A stretch of DNA of 64,000 nt from Planctomycetaceae bacterium (GTDB lineage: Bacteria; Planctomycetota; Planctomycetia; Pirellulales; Pirellulaceae), in assembly GCA_016794985.1 (NCBI GenBank), contig JAEUIQ010000087.1, forward strand, positions 1-64,000, read 5' to 3'. The notes under the pieces were generated by a model. It did not search any database. It was given only the letters and a program-made list of their open reading frames with translations, and had not been told where the DNA came from. The position numbers and the translations under genes are program-made. This document shows positions 43,734 through 53,480 of this stretch, piece after piece. The first letter of the stretch is position 1, and each line of letters begins with the position of its first letter.

Positions 43734-46250
43734 CTAAGTTCGACGGGTTCCAAACCAACAGGCCAAGAATTGTTCCAGCCCCAAAGTGAGGAGCAACGCG
43801 ATAAGAACCTGAAACCAAAACTCGTCCCGGGCCACGTCCACCGATTGCGTCCCAACCGTTTCGAGCGAGACCAGTTCAACCTTGTCCCCTACCCAAGTCG
43901 CCAGTTGTGTGCGATCGACCAGTGTTAACTCGCCCTCGCGAGCTTCCAAGTTACACGCTACCAAGCGGACATGATCTTGGTCGGTATCGGATGGCTTGAG
44001 TTTGAGTTTGTAGATTCCCCGTTGCGGTAATCTGGCGAACATCGCCTCATAGAATACCGTGTTGGTATCCGACTTCGGCGTTGAACTTTCGACAGCAATG
44101 GCGGTTCCGGCAGGCGGCGGATCAGCCGATTCCGAGGTCGCATCGGATTCGTCGTTCGTCGTTTCGTTGGGGTCGGTTTTCTTATTGGACTTGGCGGCGC
44201 GGGTGAAAGTTCCCCCGGGTTGGGCCACGGTTTCCCATTGTTGCAGTTCCGGACCTTCCAAGCGAACTTGGTTTCGATAGCGCCCCAAGTCGATGGTCTC
44301 AATCAGGTCCTGCCCCACCGCAGCGAGTGGAACCTTGAGTGAGCCTTCCACAACTTCACGGACCATGTCGAACATCACAACGATATAAGACGGACTGGAT
44401 GGCCAATCCGACCAATCCGCATCGGCGGCCATTGCCAAGTAGACAACTCGACCTTGACCAAAGACTCGATCTACGACAGCTGCCGACCTGGCTTCGTCAG
44501 TCAAACGCATTGGGACAGAGTACGTCGTGGCCTCCAATTTCGGATTGATCGTTCCACGCCACCAACTGAACACGTTGGTCCGCGAGAAAATTCCCGCATC
44601 GATTTGCACCAAACGTTGCAAGAAGGGATGTGGTTGCGGGTCGGGCTCCATCGAGACACTGGATTGCCGAGTCGGATCGCCGGCGATTTCCGTAATTTCA
44701 ACCGGGGAAAGTCCCTGGCCCTCGCGATAGAAAACGTCGTTGAAGGCCTCTGCTTGAACTCGATTTCCCGGAAACAAGATCAAGCTTCCGCCTTGCCGCA
44801 CCCACTGCTCGAGCGATGCCAACCGGTCGTATGAAATGCGATCGACGTTACAAACGAAGATCACTTGATACTTTGAAAGAGGTACAGTTTCCAACTCCGT
44901 CGCGGTCACTAAGTCAGCCGCGATGCCCGTATCGGGATTGGCCAGCGGCAGGAGGGCGTAGGTTTCACTGCGAACCGGTAACGACGAAGGGTCGCCATCC
45001 ACCAACAGAACCGGGATTCGATCCAACACCCGCGCGACATAATGATACAAGCTGTCTTCTCTCAGGCCATCCAATTTGCCTTGCGCGGCTGTCAGCGTGA
45101 TCTCGACGGGTATGTCTTGAAACTCCTTGCCGGCGTCTTTGCTCCCGGGCATCCAACTCAGTGGGTCGGCATCGTCTTGGCGGGTGAGACTGGTATACAA
45201 AGTCCGCTCGGTAAGTCCTTCGTTTTCGGTCCCCGTCGAACGTAACCGTCCCAACAAAGGGTTGCCAACCGTGGTGGGAAAGACATGCTGGAACACTACC
45301 GTTGCCGTTTCGTCCGCATTGAGTTCGGGTAGTTTTTCGATGATCGGCTGACCTTGTCCGATTCGAAATTCGACCTGTATATCTCGAACCGCTTGGGCGC
45401 CCCAATTCTTGAGATCCACTTCAAAACGAGCGACGCTGCCAGCAACCAATTGACGCTCTTGTCTCACTGCGACCACGGCAATGTTCTGCTCGTTGGCTAC
45501 CGACAGATCGATCAAATACGTTCCAGCAGTTTCGTTAGAAAGTTTCTTCAAATGGCCCGCCGGCGCTTCTGCATCTTCACCGAGACTGCCATCGTTCCAG
45601 TCTTTGTTGCGTTGGTCGCTAAATACATACAGCATTCGGTTGAGACCAGGCGCTGCATTCTTCAGGTACTGATCCACGTAGCGCAACGCACCACGATAAT
45701 CGGCTGGGAAGTCCGACGGTCGCAGTCCTTCCAGTTCCAGTAAGACACTGTCGACGGTTTCAGAGCTAACGTCTTCCGCGATCATCACCGGAGATTCTGG
45801 GCGACTGGTCAGAATAACCGTCAAGCTATCGTCGGTGCGACTATCCGCCATTTGTCGTACCAGAGAGTTCAATCCTTCAATCGCAGCCTGCCACGGAGTT
45901 CCCGTGGATTCGGTCGCGAGCATGCTCACGGAGTCATCCAAAATCACAATTCGCTCAAAGCGCTGAGTATTCTGCAAAAGTTCCGACAAGCCGCTGGGCA
46001 GAAAGGGCCGGGCTAATAATAGACCCAGCAACAGCATGGCCAAACATCGCAGAAGTAGAACGATCAAGTTCTCCAACTGAACCCGTCGTCGGTTCTTCTT
46101 GTTGGCTTCCAACAAGAACTCCATCGCCGCCCAAGTGACGATTTTGAAACGGCGTTTGTTCAATAGATGGATGATGACCGGTGAAGCCACGGCCAATGCC
46201 CCTGCACCTAACATCCACGGATTGGTCAACCAAGCAGTGATAAACGACAT
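43734..46250 (-). CDS. BatA-like VWA membrane protein
   Basis: 838 residues. The N-terminus is the BatA/aerotolerance signature: a helix, then PVIIHLLNKRRFKIVTWAAM, then EFLLEANKKNRRRVQLENL, then a second helix (LLLRCLAMLLLGLLLARPF). A VWA domain with DDSVSM as metal site follows at about 98-103, then a long outer region with Ig-like strands and a GATase-like segment. A final helix (VLIALLLTLGLEQFLACWF) ends the protein. Together with MoxR and DUF58 this forms the MoxR-VWA chaperone-like system. It lies 47 bp after the DUF58 gene. Confidence 0.88.
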   Translation of the reverse strand: MSFITAWLTNPWMLGAGALAVASPVIIHLLNKRRFKIVTWAAMEFLLEANKKNRRRVQLENLIVLLLRCLAMLLLGLLLARPFLPSGLSELLQNTQRFERIVILDDSVSMLATESTGTPWQAAIEGLNSLVRQMADSRTDDSLTVILTSRPESPVMIAEDVSSETVDSVLLELEGLRPSDFPADYRGALRYVDQYLKNAAPGLNRMLYVFSDQRNKDWNDGSLGEDAEAPAGHLKKLSNETAGTYLIDLSVANEQNIAVVAVRQERQLVAGSVARFEVDLKNWGAQAVRDIQVEFRIGQGQPIIEKLPELNADETATVVFQHVFPTTVGNPLLGRLRSTGTENEGLTERTLYTSLTRQDDADPLSWMPGSKDAGKEFQDIPVEITLTAAQGKLDGLREDSLYHYVARVLDRIPVLLVDGDPSSLPVRSETYALLPLANPDTGIAADLVTATELETVPLSKYQVIFVCNVDRISYDRLASLEQWVRQGGSLILFPGNRVQAEAFNDVFYREGQGLSPVEITEIAGDPTRQSSVSMEPDPQPHPFLQRLVQIDAGIFSRTNVFSWWRGTINPKLEATTYSVPMRLTDEARSAAVVDRVFGQGRVVYLAMAADADWSDWPSSPSYIVVMFDMVREVVEGSLKVPLAAVGQDLIETIDLGRYRNQVRLEGPELQQWETVAQPGGTFTRAAKSNKKTDPNETTNDESDATSESADPPPAGTAIAVESSTPKSDTNTVFYEAMFARLPQRGIYKLKLKPSDTDQDHVRLVACNLEAREGELTLVDRTQLATWVGDKVELVSLETVGTQSVDVARDEFWFQVLIALLLTLGLEQFLACWFGTRRT

Positions 46251-46297
46251 CAGTCCAACCGAATTTTCTAGTTTTGATCCACGAACTCTTTGTGACC

Positions 46298-47212
46298 TTA
46301 GCGACGCTTGCGGCGAACCTTCTTGCGAAACGCCAAATAGCCGCTCAACACCGCACCCAAATTCTTAGAGGTATCCACCAAGACGTGATCCACTCCGACA
46401 GATGTCGCCACGCGTTTTACCCGAGCCAAGAATTCTTCCATCGTTTGCAAATACGAAGCCTTCAAACTCTTCGGGTCCACCAACAATTGTTGATCGACTT
46501 CGAGCCCTTTGAATAACGTGTTTTCGTCAAACGGGAACGTCAGTTCATCTCCATGCATGACATGAAACAACACGACCTCTTGCCCTCGGAGACGGAAAGA
46601 CTCCAAGCCAGTGGCCAACTGCTGTTCACTAAAGAAGAGATCCGAAATCAACACCAGCAACCCGCGCCGCTTGACTTGCCCGGCAAGCTTCGTGAACACA
46701 CCGTCCACATCGCTTTGCTTGGCAGGTTTGGTCTGCTGCAAATGATGCATCATGGAACGAATGTGAGAAGGACTGGTGCTGGGCTTCAATACCAAATCGA
46801 CATTGTTGCTGAAGAGCTCCAATCCCACCGCGTCTTGTTGCTGCTGCATCAGATATCCGAGCGACGCGGCAATGGTACTGCCGTGATCGAATTTGCTCCA
46901 GCCTTGCTCCTTGCCGTACGCCATCGATTGACTGCAATCCAAAATGATATGACAGTCCAGGTTGGTTTCTTCCTCGTACTCCTTAATATAGAGCCGATCG
47001 GTTTTCGACCAAACCTTCCAATCGATATGCCGCAGATCATCGCCGGGCACGTATTCGCGATGCGCCGCGAACTCGACCGCAAACCCATTGTACGGACTGC
47101 GGTGCTGGCCGGTGATGAAGCCTTCGACGATCAAACGAGCCCGGACGTCAAGTCGCCCGATTTGTTCGAGCGTCTTGGGATCCAAATAGTTAGTGGGCGT
47201 TTCTGCGTTCAT
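46298..47212 (-). CDS. DUF58 protein (VWA-related, MoxR partner)
   Basis: 304 residues. The family signature HREYVPGDDLRHIDWKVW is at about 52-69, followed by TDRLYIKEYEEETNLDCHII and the VWA-like strand LDCSQSM. LLVLISDLF supplies a further strand. No membrane segment. DUF58 proteins follow MoxR ATPases in many bacteria and are thought to present a substrate or metal-binding VWA fold to the ATPase. It starts 7 bp after the MoxR gene. Confidence 0.92.
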   Translation of the reverse strand: MNAETPTNYLDPKTLEQIGRLDVRARLIVEGFITGQHRSPYNGFAVEFAAHREYVPGDDLRHIDWKVWSKTDRLYIKEYEEETNLDCHIILDCSQSMAYGKEQGWSKFDHGSTIAASLGYLMQQQQDAVGLELFSNNVDLVLKPSTSPSHIRSMMHHLQQTKPAKQSDVDGVFTKLAGQVKRRGLLVLISDLFFSEQQLATGLESFRLRGQEVVLFHVMHGDELTFPFDENTLFKGLEVDQQLLVDPKSLKASYLQTMEEFLARVKRVATSVGVDHVLVDTSKNLGAVLSGYLAFRKKVRRKRR

Positions 47213-47219
47213 CGGGTTC

Positions 47220-48293
47220 CTATGCGTTTAACGCAGCTTGGAGCTTGGCCGGAACGCGATCTCCCTCGGCCGATTCGGGCAAATCTTGCAACAAACGTCG
47301 AATGACATCGTCGCTCGTAATGCCTTCGCTTTCGGCACTAAAGTTCGTTATGACGCGATGTCGCAACACCGGCAAGGCGACAGCGCGGATGTCGTCCACG
47401 CCGACGGCAAAACGACCATGCAGCATCGCCCGCGCTTTGCCGCCAAGAAGCAAATACTGCAAACCGCGTGGACCCGCACCCCAGGAAACATTGTCTCGCA
47501 CAAACGTCGGGACATTCGCGTCTTTCGCTCCCACGCGAGTTGCCCGAATCAAACGGAGTGCGTAATGAATCACGTGCGGGGCGACCGGAACTCGACGTAC
47601 CGACTTTTGCAGCGCTTCGATTTCTTCTCCCGACAAGACTTGCTCAACCGTTTGGGAATGGGCCGATGTTGTTGTTTCGGCAATCAAGTATTCTTCATCG
47701 TAGCTCGGGTAATCCACGAAAACTTTGAACATGAAGCGATCTTGTTGAGCTTCCGGCAGAGTGTATGTGCCTTCTTGTTCGATCGGATTTTGCGTTGCCA
47801 GAACAAAGAAAGGGCTAGGCAGGGCGTGTCGAGTGCCACCGATCGTGACTTGGCGTTCTTGCATGGATTCCAACATCGCCGCTTGCGTTTTCGGTGGCGT
47901 GCGGTTGATTTCGTCAGCCAGAACGATGTTGGCAAAAATCGGGCCCTGCAAAAAGCGAAATACTCGAGCACCAGACGATTTGTCTTCTTGCAAAACTTCG
48001 GTTCCAGTAACGTCCGACGGCATCAAGTCTGGGGTAAATTGGATTCGTTTGAAATTCAAATTCAATGATTTGGCCAACGTGCTAACGATCAAGGTCTTGG
48101 CCAATCCCGGAACGCCTTCTAGTAAACAGTGACCTTGGGCAAAAATCGAGATCAATAACTGCTCGACCACCGTATCTTGGCCAACGATGACTTTTGCCAA
48201 TTCTTGACGTAGGCGACTGTAAGCCGTCTTCAGTTTGTCAACGGCGGCCAAATCTTCTTGCGACGCCGAGGCGGATTCACCCGACTGGTTCAT
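47220..48293 (-). CDS. MoxR-family AAA+ ATPase
   Basis: 357 residues. Walker A is GVPGLAKT in LLEGVPGLAKTLIVS (about 59-66), Walker B VLADEINRTPPKTQAAMLE, sensor segment FFVLATQNPIEQEGTYTLPEAQ and a C-terminal lid with RGLQYLLLGGKARA. These are typical of the MoxR subgroup, which acts as a chaperone in maturing protein complexes. It is the first gene of the operon, so the promoter should lie in 48294-48591. Confidence 0.95.
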   Translation of the reverse strand: MNQSGESASASQEDLAAVDKLKTAYSRLRQELAKVIVGQDTVVEQLLISIFAQGHCLLEGVPGLAKTLIVSTLAKSLNLNFKRIQFTPDLMPSDVTGTEVLQEDKSSGARVFRFLQGPIFANIVLADEINRTPPKTQAAMLESMQERQVTIGGTRHALPSPFFVLATQNPIEQEGTYTLPEAQQDRFMFKVFVDYPSYDEEYLIAETTTSAHSQTVEQVLSGEEIEALQKSVRRVPVAPHVIHYALRLIRATRVGAKDANVPTFVRDNVSWGAGPRGLQYLLLGGKARAMLHGRFAVGVDDIRAVALPVLRHRVITNFSAESEGITSDDVIRRLLQDLPESAEGDRVPAKLQAALNA

Positions 48294-48591
48294 CTGTTCA
48301 CTTTCTTGAAAACCATGCCAAATTGGGACTGCCCGAAGCCGCCATTATAGCAGCCTGCGCTGAAATTGTTGCCGCCCCAGTTGTTTCACCCGCTGGGTAT
48401 TTGTGCCGAAAACCGTTTTGGCCGCTGACCGGCGTCGCCACCGCGAACCAACCGGGGCACGGGGTTTATGAAGGGGCATTCTGAGGCGATACGAGTTTAA
48501 GCCTTACCAAACGTGTGGATTCGATTTACTATGAACAGCGGGTTGTTGCGACCGCAAGTCCTTTGTCCATCACTGACCTGTCGAAATTCCA
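48294..48591. other. Divergent promoter region upstream of MoxR operon
   Basis: About 300 bases without a recognised gene between the MoxR start (minus) and the small secreted protein gene (plus). No clear repeat or strong -10/-35 pair is evident. Confidence 0.35.
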
Positions 48592-49065
48592 ATGCAAAAG
48601 CTGGCTGTTTTCCTATTTGTCTTCGCAGTTCTGGGCTTGCCGTTTTCTGCGGGTGACGTTTTCCCGAGTACGACAGCGGCAAGGTTTCGTGACCCGCTGG
48701 CAACATGCTATCAGTTCAGAGTGTTTGACCCCAATGGCCGCGAACTGGCACCGCAGTGGTTTAGCCTCCAACGCAACTATGCCGGCATTCCTGTGGGGGA
48801 AGCTGCGGGGCGCTTTCCGCCCGAATCTTTGAATAAGCTGGGGTTGTATGCCCAAGAGGGGGCGGAGACCTCGCAAGTTCCGACGCCCGAAGCAGTGCAA
48901 ATGTGGGTCGCCGAACGATTGGCAGCCGCTTGGGAAAAAGCGGGAAGCGATGGACCGGCGTGGCCCTATGTGAAAGTCGAGGTAACGGTTTATCGTGCCG
49001 TTGGAAAAGCGGTCGGTTCCGATACTTGGCAAGTCGTCGTCTTCAACCCCGCCGGTGAACCATGA
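48592..49065 (+). CDS. Secreted hypothetical protein
   Basis: 157 residues. The first 20 residues (MQKLAVFLFVFAVLGLPFSA) form a signal peptide. The rest is a small soluble domain with no motif I know; it has strands around CYQFRVFDPNGRELAP and VKVEVTVYRAVGKAV. Its stop overlaps the start of the following membrane protein by four bases (ATGA at 49062-49065), so the two are likely made together and may interact at the membrane. Confidence 0.7.
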   Translation: MQKLAVFLFVFAVLGLPFSAGDVFPSTTAARFRDPLATCYQFRVFDPNGRELAPQWFSLQRNYAGIPVGEAAGRFPPESLNKLGLYAQEGAETSQVPTPEAVQMWVAERLAAAWEKAGSDGPAWPYVKVEVTVYRAVGKAVGSDTWQVVVFNPAGEP

Positions 49066-49997
49066 TATTCGACAGACTGAATGATCGGCGATTTGGAATC
49101 TTGACAGTTCGGCTCCTGTTGTTGATGGCGATTGGCATGGCTTTGCTGCCGATCGTCCCCTCGACCGAGCAAGCCGTCGGGCGCGATGTCACGGTCTTGT
49201 CACGTGTTCCGCTGACAGAACTGCAGGACCCGATGGTCGCTTATGCGTTCCAATCGGTGGTTGTCTTGTCCAGTGTTTGTTGGTTGTTGCACTGGTTGGC
49301 TCCGTTTAGCTGCTGGGTCACCGTTTTTAGCTTTGCTGGTTTGGCTGCCCTGCGCATCGAAAATTCGGTACAGTTGTGTCACAGCTACTGGATTCTCCTC
49401 ATGCTGCTGGTGGTTCACGCCTTGTGGTATACGTTTTACACGCGACAAATCGCGTCGAATGCGGCCGCGGCCCGAACGTGCTATCCGGCTTGGGTTCTTG
49501 GGCTCAGTGTTTTGGTTCTGGCGTGGTTTCACACGCTTTCGGGGATAGGCAAATGGCAGGCGGCCGATCCTGAGTGGATCAATGGTTGGAATTGGGCCGA
49601 TGGTGTCAGTTTGCAAATGTGGTTGCAATCGTTCGGGAACCCGAATTCGCGACTGGTCCAGTTCCTTTTGCAAAACGTGGATGTGGCTCGAACCGTTCAG
49701 CAAGCGATTTTGGCGATGGAGCTTGCTGCGGTGTTCGCGCTGATTTCCCCGATACTGCGGCGTGGTGTCGGGATTGCGTTGGTGGTGTACTACGCCTTCT
49801 TCCTGCACTGTTTCGTGGATTGGCAGACGTTGGCGGGTAGCGTCGGTTTGGGTGCCGCGACCGTCGATGTCCCGAGTGGGGCCGAGTTTCCTTTAATGTC
49901 CTACGGATTTTGTCTATTTTGGGTCGTTTGGGTTTTCTTGTTGCCCGACCGAGTGCTTGGCCAATGGAAGTCGTTTGACGAGTTACCGAGCGAGTAA
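49062..49997 (+). CDS. HTTM-like multi-spanning membrane protein
   Basis: 311 residues with about seven hydrophobic segments (among them RLLLLMAIGMALLPIV and LLMLLVVHALWYTFY). The periodic layout with conserved-looking tryptophans (WFHTLSGIGKWQAADPEW, INGWNWADGVSLQMW) is like proteins of the HTTM group (vitamin K-dependent carboxylase-like membrane domain). That family call is tentative. It is coupled to the upstream secreted protein by a 4-bp overlap. Confidence 0.6.
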   Translation: MIFDRLNDRRFGILTVRLLLLMAIGMALLPIVPSTEQAVGRDVTVLSRVPLTELQDPMVAYAFQSVVVLSSVCWLLHWLAPFSCWVTVFSFAGLAALRIENSVQLCHSYWILLMLLVVHALWYTFYTRQIASNAAAARTCYPAWVLGLSVLVLAWFHTLSGIGKWQAADPEWINGWNWADGVSLQMWLQSFGNPNSRLVQFLLQNVDVARTVQQAILAMELAAVFALISPILRRGVGIALVVYYAFFLHCFVDWQTLAGSVGLGAATVDVPSGAEFPLMSYGFCLFWVVWVFLLPDRVLGQWKSFDELPSE

Positions 49998-50240
49998 CAC
50001 CGAGTCATCCTGCGTTACGACCCTTGCAATCCGCCCATCCGGAATGGCTGCCCCAGCGAGACTCGCCATTCTCGGCTTTCGTAGTGAAAAGTCTGGAAGC
50101 GAATCTATCCTTTCACGCGGTGCCCATCCGTGCGGGCCGATCGTGTCTAGTAATCGTGCCCGTTTGTGAATGCTTGCCGCGCAGCTTGCTGCTCACACCT
50201 TGATGCCGAGGTGCGTCCTTTTACCCCGCGAGTCATCGCT

Positions 50241-51788
50241 ATGTTCCCGCTTGCTCCAACTGCCGAAACTCACGAGCCGATCTCGGTTGGCGCGTGGTGC
50301 ACGAATATTACTCACCGTCCCAAGGTCAAGCTCCGGTTTGTCGGGACGAAAGTGGTGTGTACTCTCGGGCCCGCGACCAATTCCGTCGAGGCGATCAAGC
50401 AACTGATTGAAGCGGGGGCCACGGTCTTTCGCTTGAATTTTTCACATGGCACCCACGCGCAACACGCTGCCGTTCTGAAAAACATCCGCATTGCCGAGCA
50501 GCAGTTGAATACTCAAGTCGCGGTGCTACAAGACTTGTGCGGACCTAAGATCCGCGTAAGTCACACGCGGGACGATCAGCCGATCGATCTACAAGTGGGA
50601 CAACGCATTAACCTGACCACCCGTCCGTACTTCGAACAAGCCCTGCAGCGCGCAGAGGTTGATCCGACAGCACTCGTTTTTGATTTAGCAACCAACTACG
50701 AGCCCATTCTCAATGACGTGAATGTCGGTGAACCCATCTTGCTGAACGATGGACGGCAGCGTCTGAAAGTGGTGGCCAAACGGGCAACTTGGCTGGAATG
50801 TGAAGTGGTGCACGGGGGAAAAGTCAGTAAGGGCAAGGGAATCAATCTGCCTCAAGCCAACCTCTCGACTCCCAGCGTGACGCCCAAGGATTGGCAGGAT
50901 CTAGCCTGGGGATTGGAACAACGAGTTGACTTGGTGGCATTGTCGTTTGTTCGCTCGGCCGCCGACCTTATTCAAGTGCGCGATCATTTGGATCGGGTCA
51001 ATAGCCCGATTCAGATCATTGCCAAGATCGAGCGTCCTGAAGCGTTGATCAACCTGGAAGAAATCTTGCAATGGAGCGATGGCGTGATGGTCGCACGCGG
51101 CGACCTCGCAGTCGAGACCGATTGTGCTCAAGTCCCCTTGGTCCAGAAGCACTTGATTGAACGATGTCGCGAATTGAACAAGCCGGTGATCACAGCAACT
51201 CAATTGTTGGATTCGATGGTCGAAAGTTCGATGCCGACGCGGGCCGAAGTCTCGGATATCGCTAATGCTGTGTTGGACGGAACGGACGCGCTGATGCTTT
51301 CCAACGAGACCGCTGTTGGCCAATACCCGCAATTGGCGGTCGAGACTTTGATGAAAGTGAGCTTGACCACACAGCCCGTGGCCCGCCGCAAGTTCGCTGG
51401 CCAGGTTATGCCGTGTGAAACGCGGATTGCCGCGGTCGTCCAATCGGCAGCAGCTTTAGCGGAACGCTGCGAAGCGTCCGCGATCGCCATTTATACGCAA
51501 TCGGGCTTTGCGGCTCGGCAGTTGAGCAGTCTGCGCGTTGGTTGTCCTGTCATTGCCTGCACGAATTCCGCAGTGAGCGTTCGACAGCTTGGGCTCTCGT
51601 ATGGCGTTACGCCATTGATGCTAGACTCGTTCATGGATCGTCACAGTTTGATTCCGCACTTGGTTCAAATTGGTTTATATAATCATTGGTGGAGCACCGG
51701 CGATCGCGTCGTGGTGATCGCTTCCCAAGACGGTTGCGGTGGAGACTTGAACGTGATCCAAGTCGTGACGGTGGAGAGCGGTTATTAA
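50241..51788 (+). CDS. pyk: Pyruvate kinase
   Basis: 515 residues from ATG 50241; the frame stays open to 50166 but the extra residues show no family match. Landmarks are FVGTKVVCTLGPATNS, RLNFSHGTH, a catalytic lysine in IIAKIERPEAL, MVARGDLAVE (metal and substrate loop) and the active-site stretch ITATQLLDSMVESSMPTRAE. Length is slightly above the 470-residue type. It makes ATP and pyruvate from phosphoenolpyruvate in glycolysis. The C-terminal domain is complete. Confidence 0.95.
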   Translation: MFPLAPTAETHEPISVGAWCTNITHRPKVKLRFVGTKVVCTLGPATNSVEAIKQLIEAGATVFRLNFSHGTHAQHAAVLKNIRIAEQQLNTQVAVLQDLCGPKIRVSHTRDDQPIDLQVGQRINLTTRPYFEQALQRAEVDPTALVFDLATNYEPILNDVNVGEPILLNDGRQRLKVVAKRATWLECEVVHGGKVSKGKGINLPQANLSTPSVTPKDWQDLAWGLEQRVDLVALSFVRSAADLIQVRDHLDRVNSPIQIIAKIERPEALINLEEILQWSDGVMVARGDLAVETDCAQVPLVQKHLIERCRELNKPVITATQLLDSMVESSMPTRAEVSDIANAVLDGTDALMLSNETAVGQYPQLAVETLMKVSLTTQPVARRKFAGQVMPCETRIAAVVQSAAALAERCEASAIAIYTQSGFAARQLSSLRVGCPVIACTNSAVSVRQLGLSYGVTPLMLDSFMDRHSLIPHLVQIGLYNHWWSTGDRVVVIASQDGCGGDLNVIQVVTVESGY

Positions 51789-51859
51789 TACTGCCTGAAG
51801 CGTTGTCATTGCGGGAACGCGATTTAGCTCGCTGCGACTTCAACGCGGAAGATCCCAAA

Positions 51860-53353
51860 ATGAACTCGCCATCCTTGCAATCGGCTCCGCTCGAACCACT
51901 GAAGGAATTGTCGCTTACTCCGTTCGAAAGATTTCAGTACTGGGAAACTCGCGTCGACTATCCCAATCAGATTGTGGCGGTGTTGGATTTTGTCGGACGC
52001 TTGAACGTCCCCTGTTTTATCGAAGCGGTGGCGACCGTTTTGCCCCGTCATCCGCTGTTGTACAGCCGACTCAAGATCGTCGGAAACAGCCCCGTCGCTT
52101 TTGTCTGGCCAGTCGCGGCGTCACCACATGGCGACGTTCTAGAACGGTCACCGCTGGCCGGCCAAGCTGTTGCAGAGCTGGACAACGAAAGCCTGGTCGC
52201 GGCATTGGTTCGCTTGGGCTTGCAAGATTATGTGCGTATGGAGAGGAAGCCGGACGATTGGGTGCCCGGTCAATTGCACGATCTACCCAACGTGCAGCCG
52301 GAGCTTGGGCCCGCATTTTGCTTGACCATCCAATTCAGTAGGACCCAATGTCGGTGGGTCATGCAAACGCATCATGTGGTCTGCGATGGCTTAGGCGGTT
52401 TGCAATCGATTCGCGAATTGTTGCAGGTGTATCATTGGCGAAGCACGGATCCCCAACAACCATTTCCGCTGCGGTCGCTGCCGATCGAGCGATTGATAAA
52501 TCGCGGGCGCATGATTCGCGGGGCGGCTTCGTTAGGGAGCCGATTGGCCAAATTGCCCATGAAGTGGATCGGGCTGTTCGGAGCGAGCAAGTTCCTCTGG
52601 CGGCGTCCCGTGGGGCTGAGCGCCAGCGCCGACCAAGAAGAAGGCGGCTCGCGTCACGGTTCGGAAATCACTTGGGTCGATGGTGGCCTTAGCGGGAGTC
52701 AATCACGACGATTGCGGCAAGTGGCGAAAGAGTTCGGCGTGACGGTCAACTCGTTACTGTTGGCCCAGTGGTTGGCAACTCTCCATCGATTTCGAGTTCA
52801 GCATGGCCTGACCACTCCCCAGTCGGAAGACTGCTATCGCTTGATGATCCCAACAAATGAACGGACTGGGGGGGATGTCGCTTTGTCCGCCTGCAATCAA
52901 GTCAGTATGGTCTACGTCGATCGATGGCCGCGCGAAATGGAACATCTCGATGGGCTGGCTGCCGGGATCGATTACGAGATGTCCATCATTCGTCGTTGGG
53001 GTTTGTCGGGAACGTTTTTGTTAGCGCTGCGGGTTCTGGGTTGGTTCCCAAGTTTGCTGCGTTGGTACGCGCGACGGCCCAGTTGTTGGGCCACCAGTTA
53101 TGTCACGAACCTCGGTCCGATTTTGGACCGATTGCGCGTTGGTCAGGAGGGGGAAAAGTCTCGGGTCGGTGAATTGACATTGCACGAAGTTCGCCTGTTG
53201 CCACCACTTCGTCCGGCCTTGCCGGCGGCGTTGGCCGTGCATGTTTATGCCGGTCAGGTAAGGTTGACATTGCATTACGATCGGGGCGAAATCACCAGTG
53301 AACACGCAGGCGAGCTGCTCCAGTCGCTCTTGAATCGCCTGCGAACTTTGTAA
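51860..53353 (+). CDS. Condensation/acyltransferase-like protein (HxxxDG type)
   Basis: 497 residues from ATG 51860. The motif QTHHVVCDGLGG at about 170-181 is the HHxxxDG active site of the condensation, WS/DGAT and papA acyltransferase superfamily. The N-terminal part (LTPFERFQYWETR) and two-lobed length also fit. A later RLMIPTNERTG then ALSACNQVSMVYV segment corresponds to the latch region. The likely action is transfer of an acyl group to a hydroxyl or amine; substrates are not readable. It stands alone between pyruvate kinase (71 bp upstream) and a sigma factor, with no NRPS or carrier-protein gene nearby. Confidence 0.7.
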   Translation: MNSPSLQSAPLEPLKELSLTPFERFQYWETRVDYPNQIVAVLDFVGRLNVPCFIEAVATVLPRHPLLYSRLKIVGNSPVAFVWPVAASPHGDVLERSPLAGQAVAELDNESLVAALVRLGLQDYVRMERKPDDWVPGQLHDLPNVQPELGPAFCLTIQFSRTQCRWVMQTHHVVCDGLGGLQSIRELLQVYHWRSTDPQQPFPLRSLPIERLINRGRMIRGAASLGSRLAKLPMKWIGLFGASKFLWRRPVGLSASADQEEGGSRHGSEITWVDGGLSGSQSRRLRQVAKEFGVTVNSLLLAQWLATLHRFRVQHGLTTPQSEDCYRLMIPTNERTGGDVALSACNQVSMVYVDRWPREMEHLDGLAAGIDYEMSIIRRWGLSGTFLLALRVLGWFPSLLRWYARRPSCWATSYVTNLGPILDRLRVGQEGEKSRVGELTLHEVRLLPPLRPALPAALAVHVYAGQVRLTLHYDRGEITSEHAGELLQSLLNRLRTL

Positions 53354-53480
53354 GCCAGGCGGGGTTCAACGCAAGTTAGGGCTCGCTTTCAGAAAGTTGA
53401 TGGACCATAATACCAACTTGGGAGTTGCCCAAGCCGACCCCCTTGATTGATCGTGCTCCGATTGGATTTCCTGCGAATTT

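Noticed and set aside
47238..48068. 276-codon plus-strand frame opposite the MoxR gene
   Set aside because: Shadow of a well-conserved AAA+ gene; no motif or codon character.
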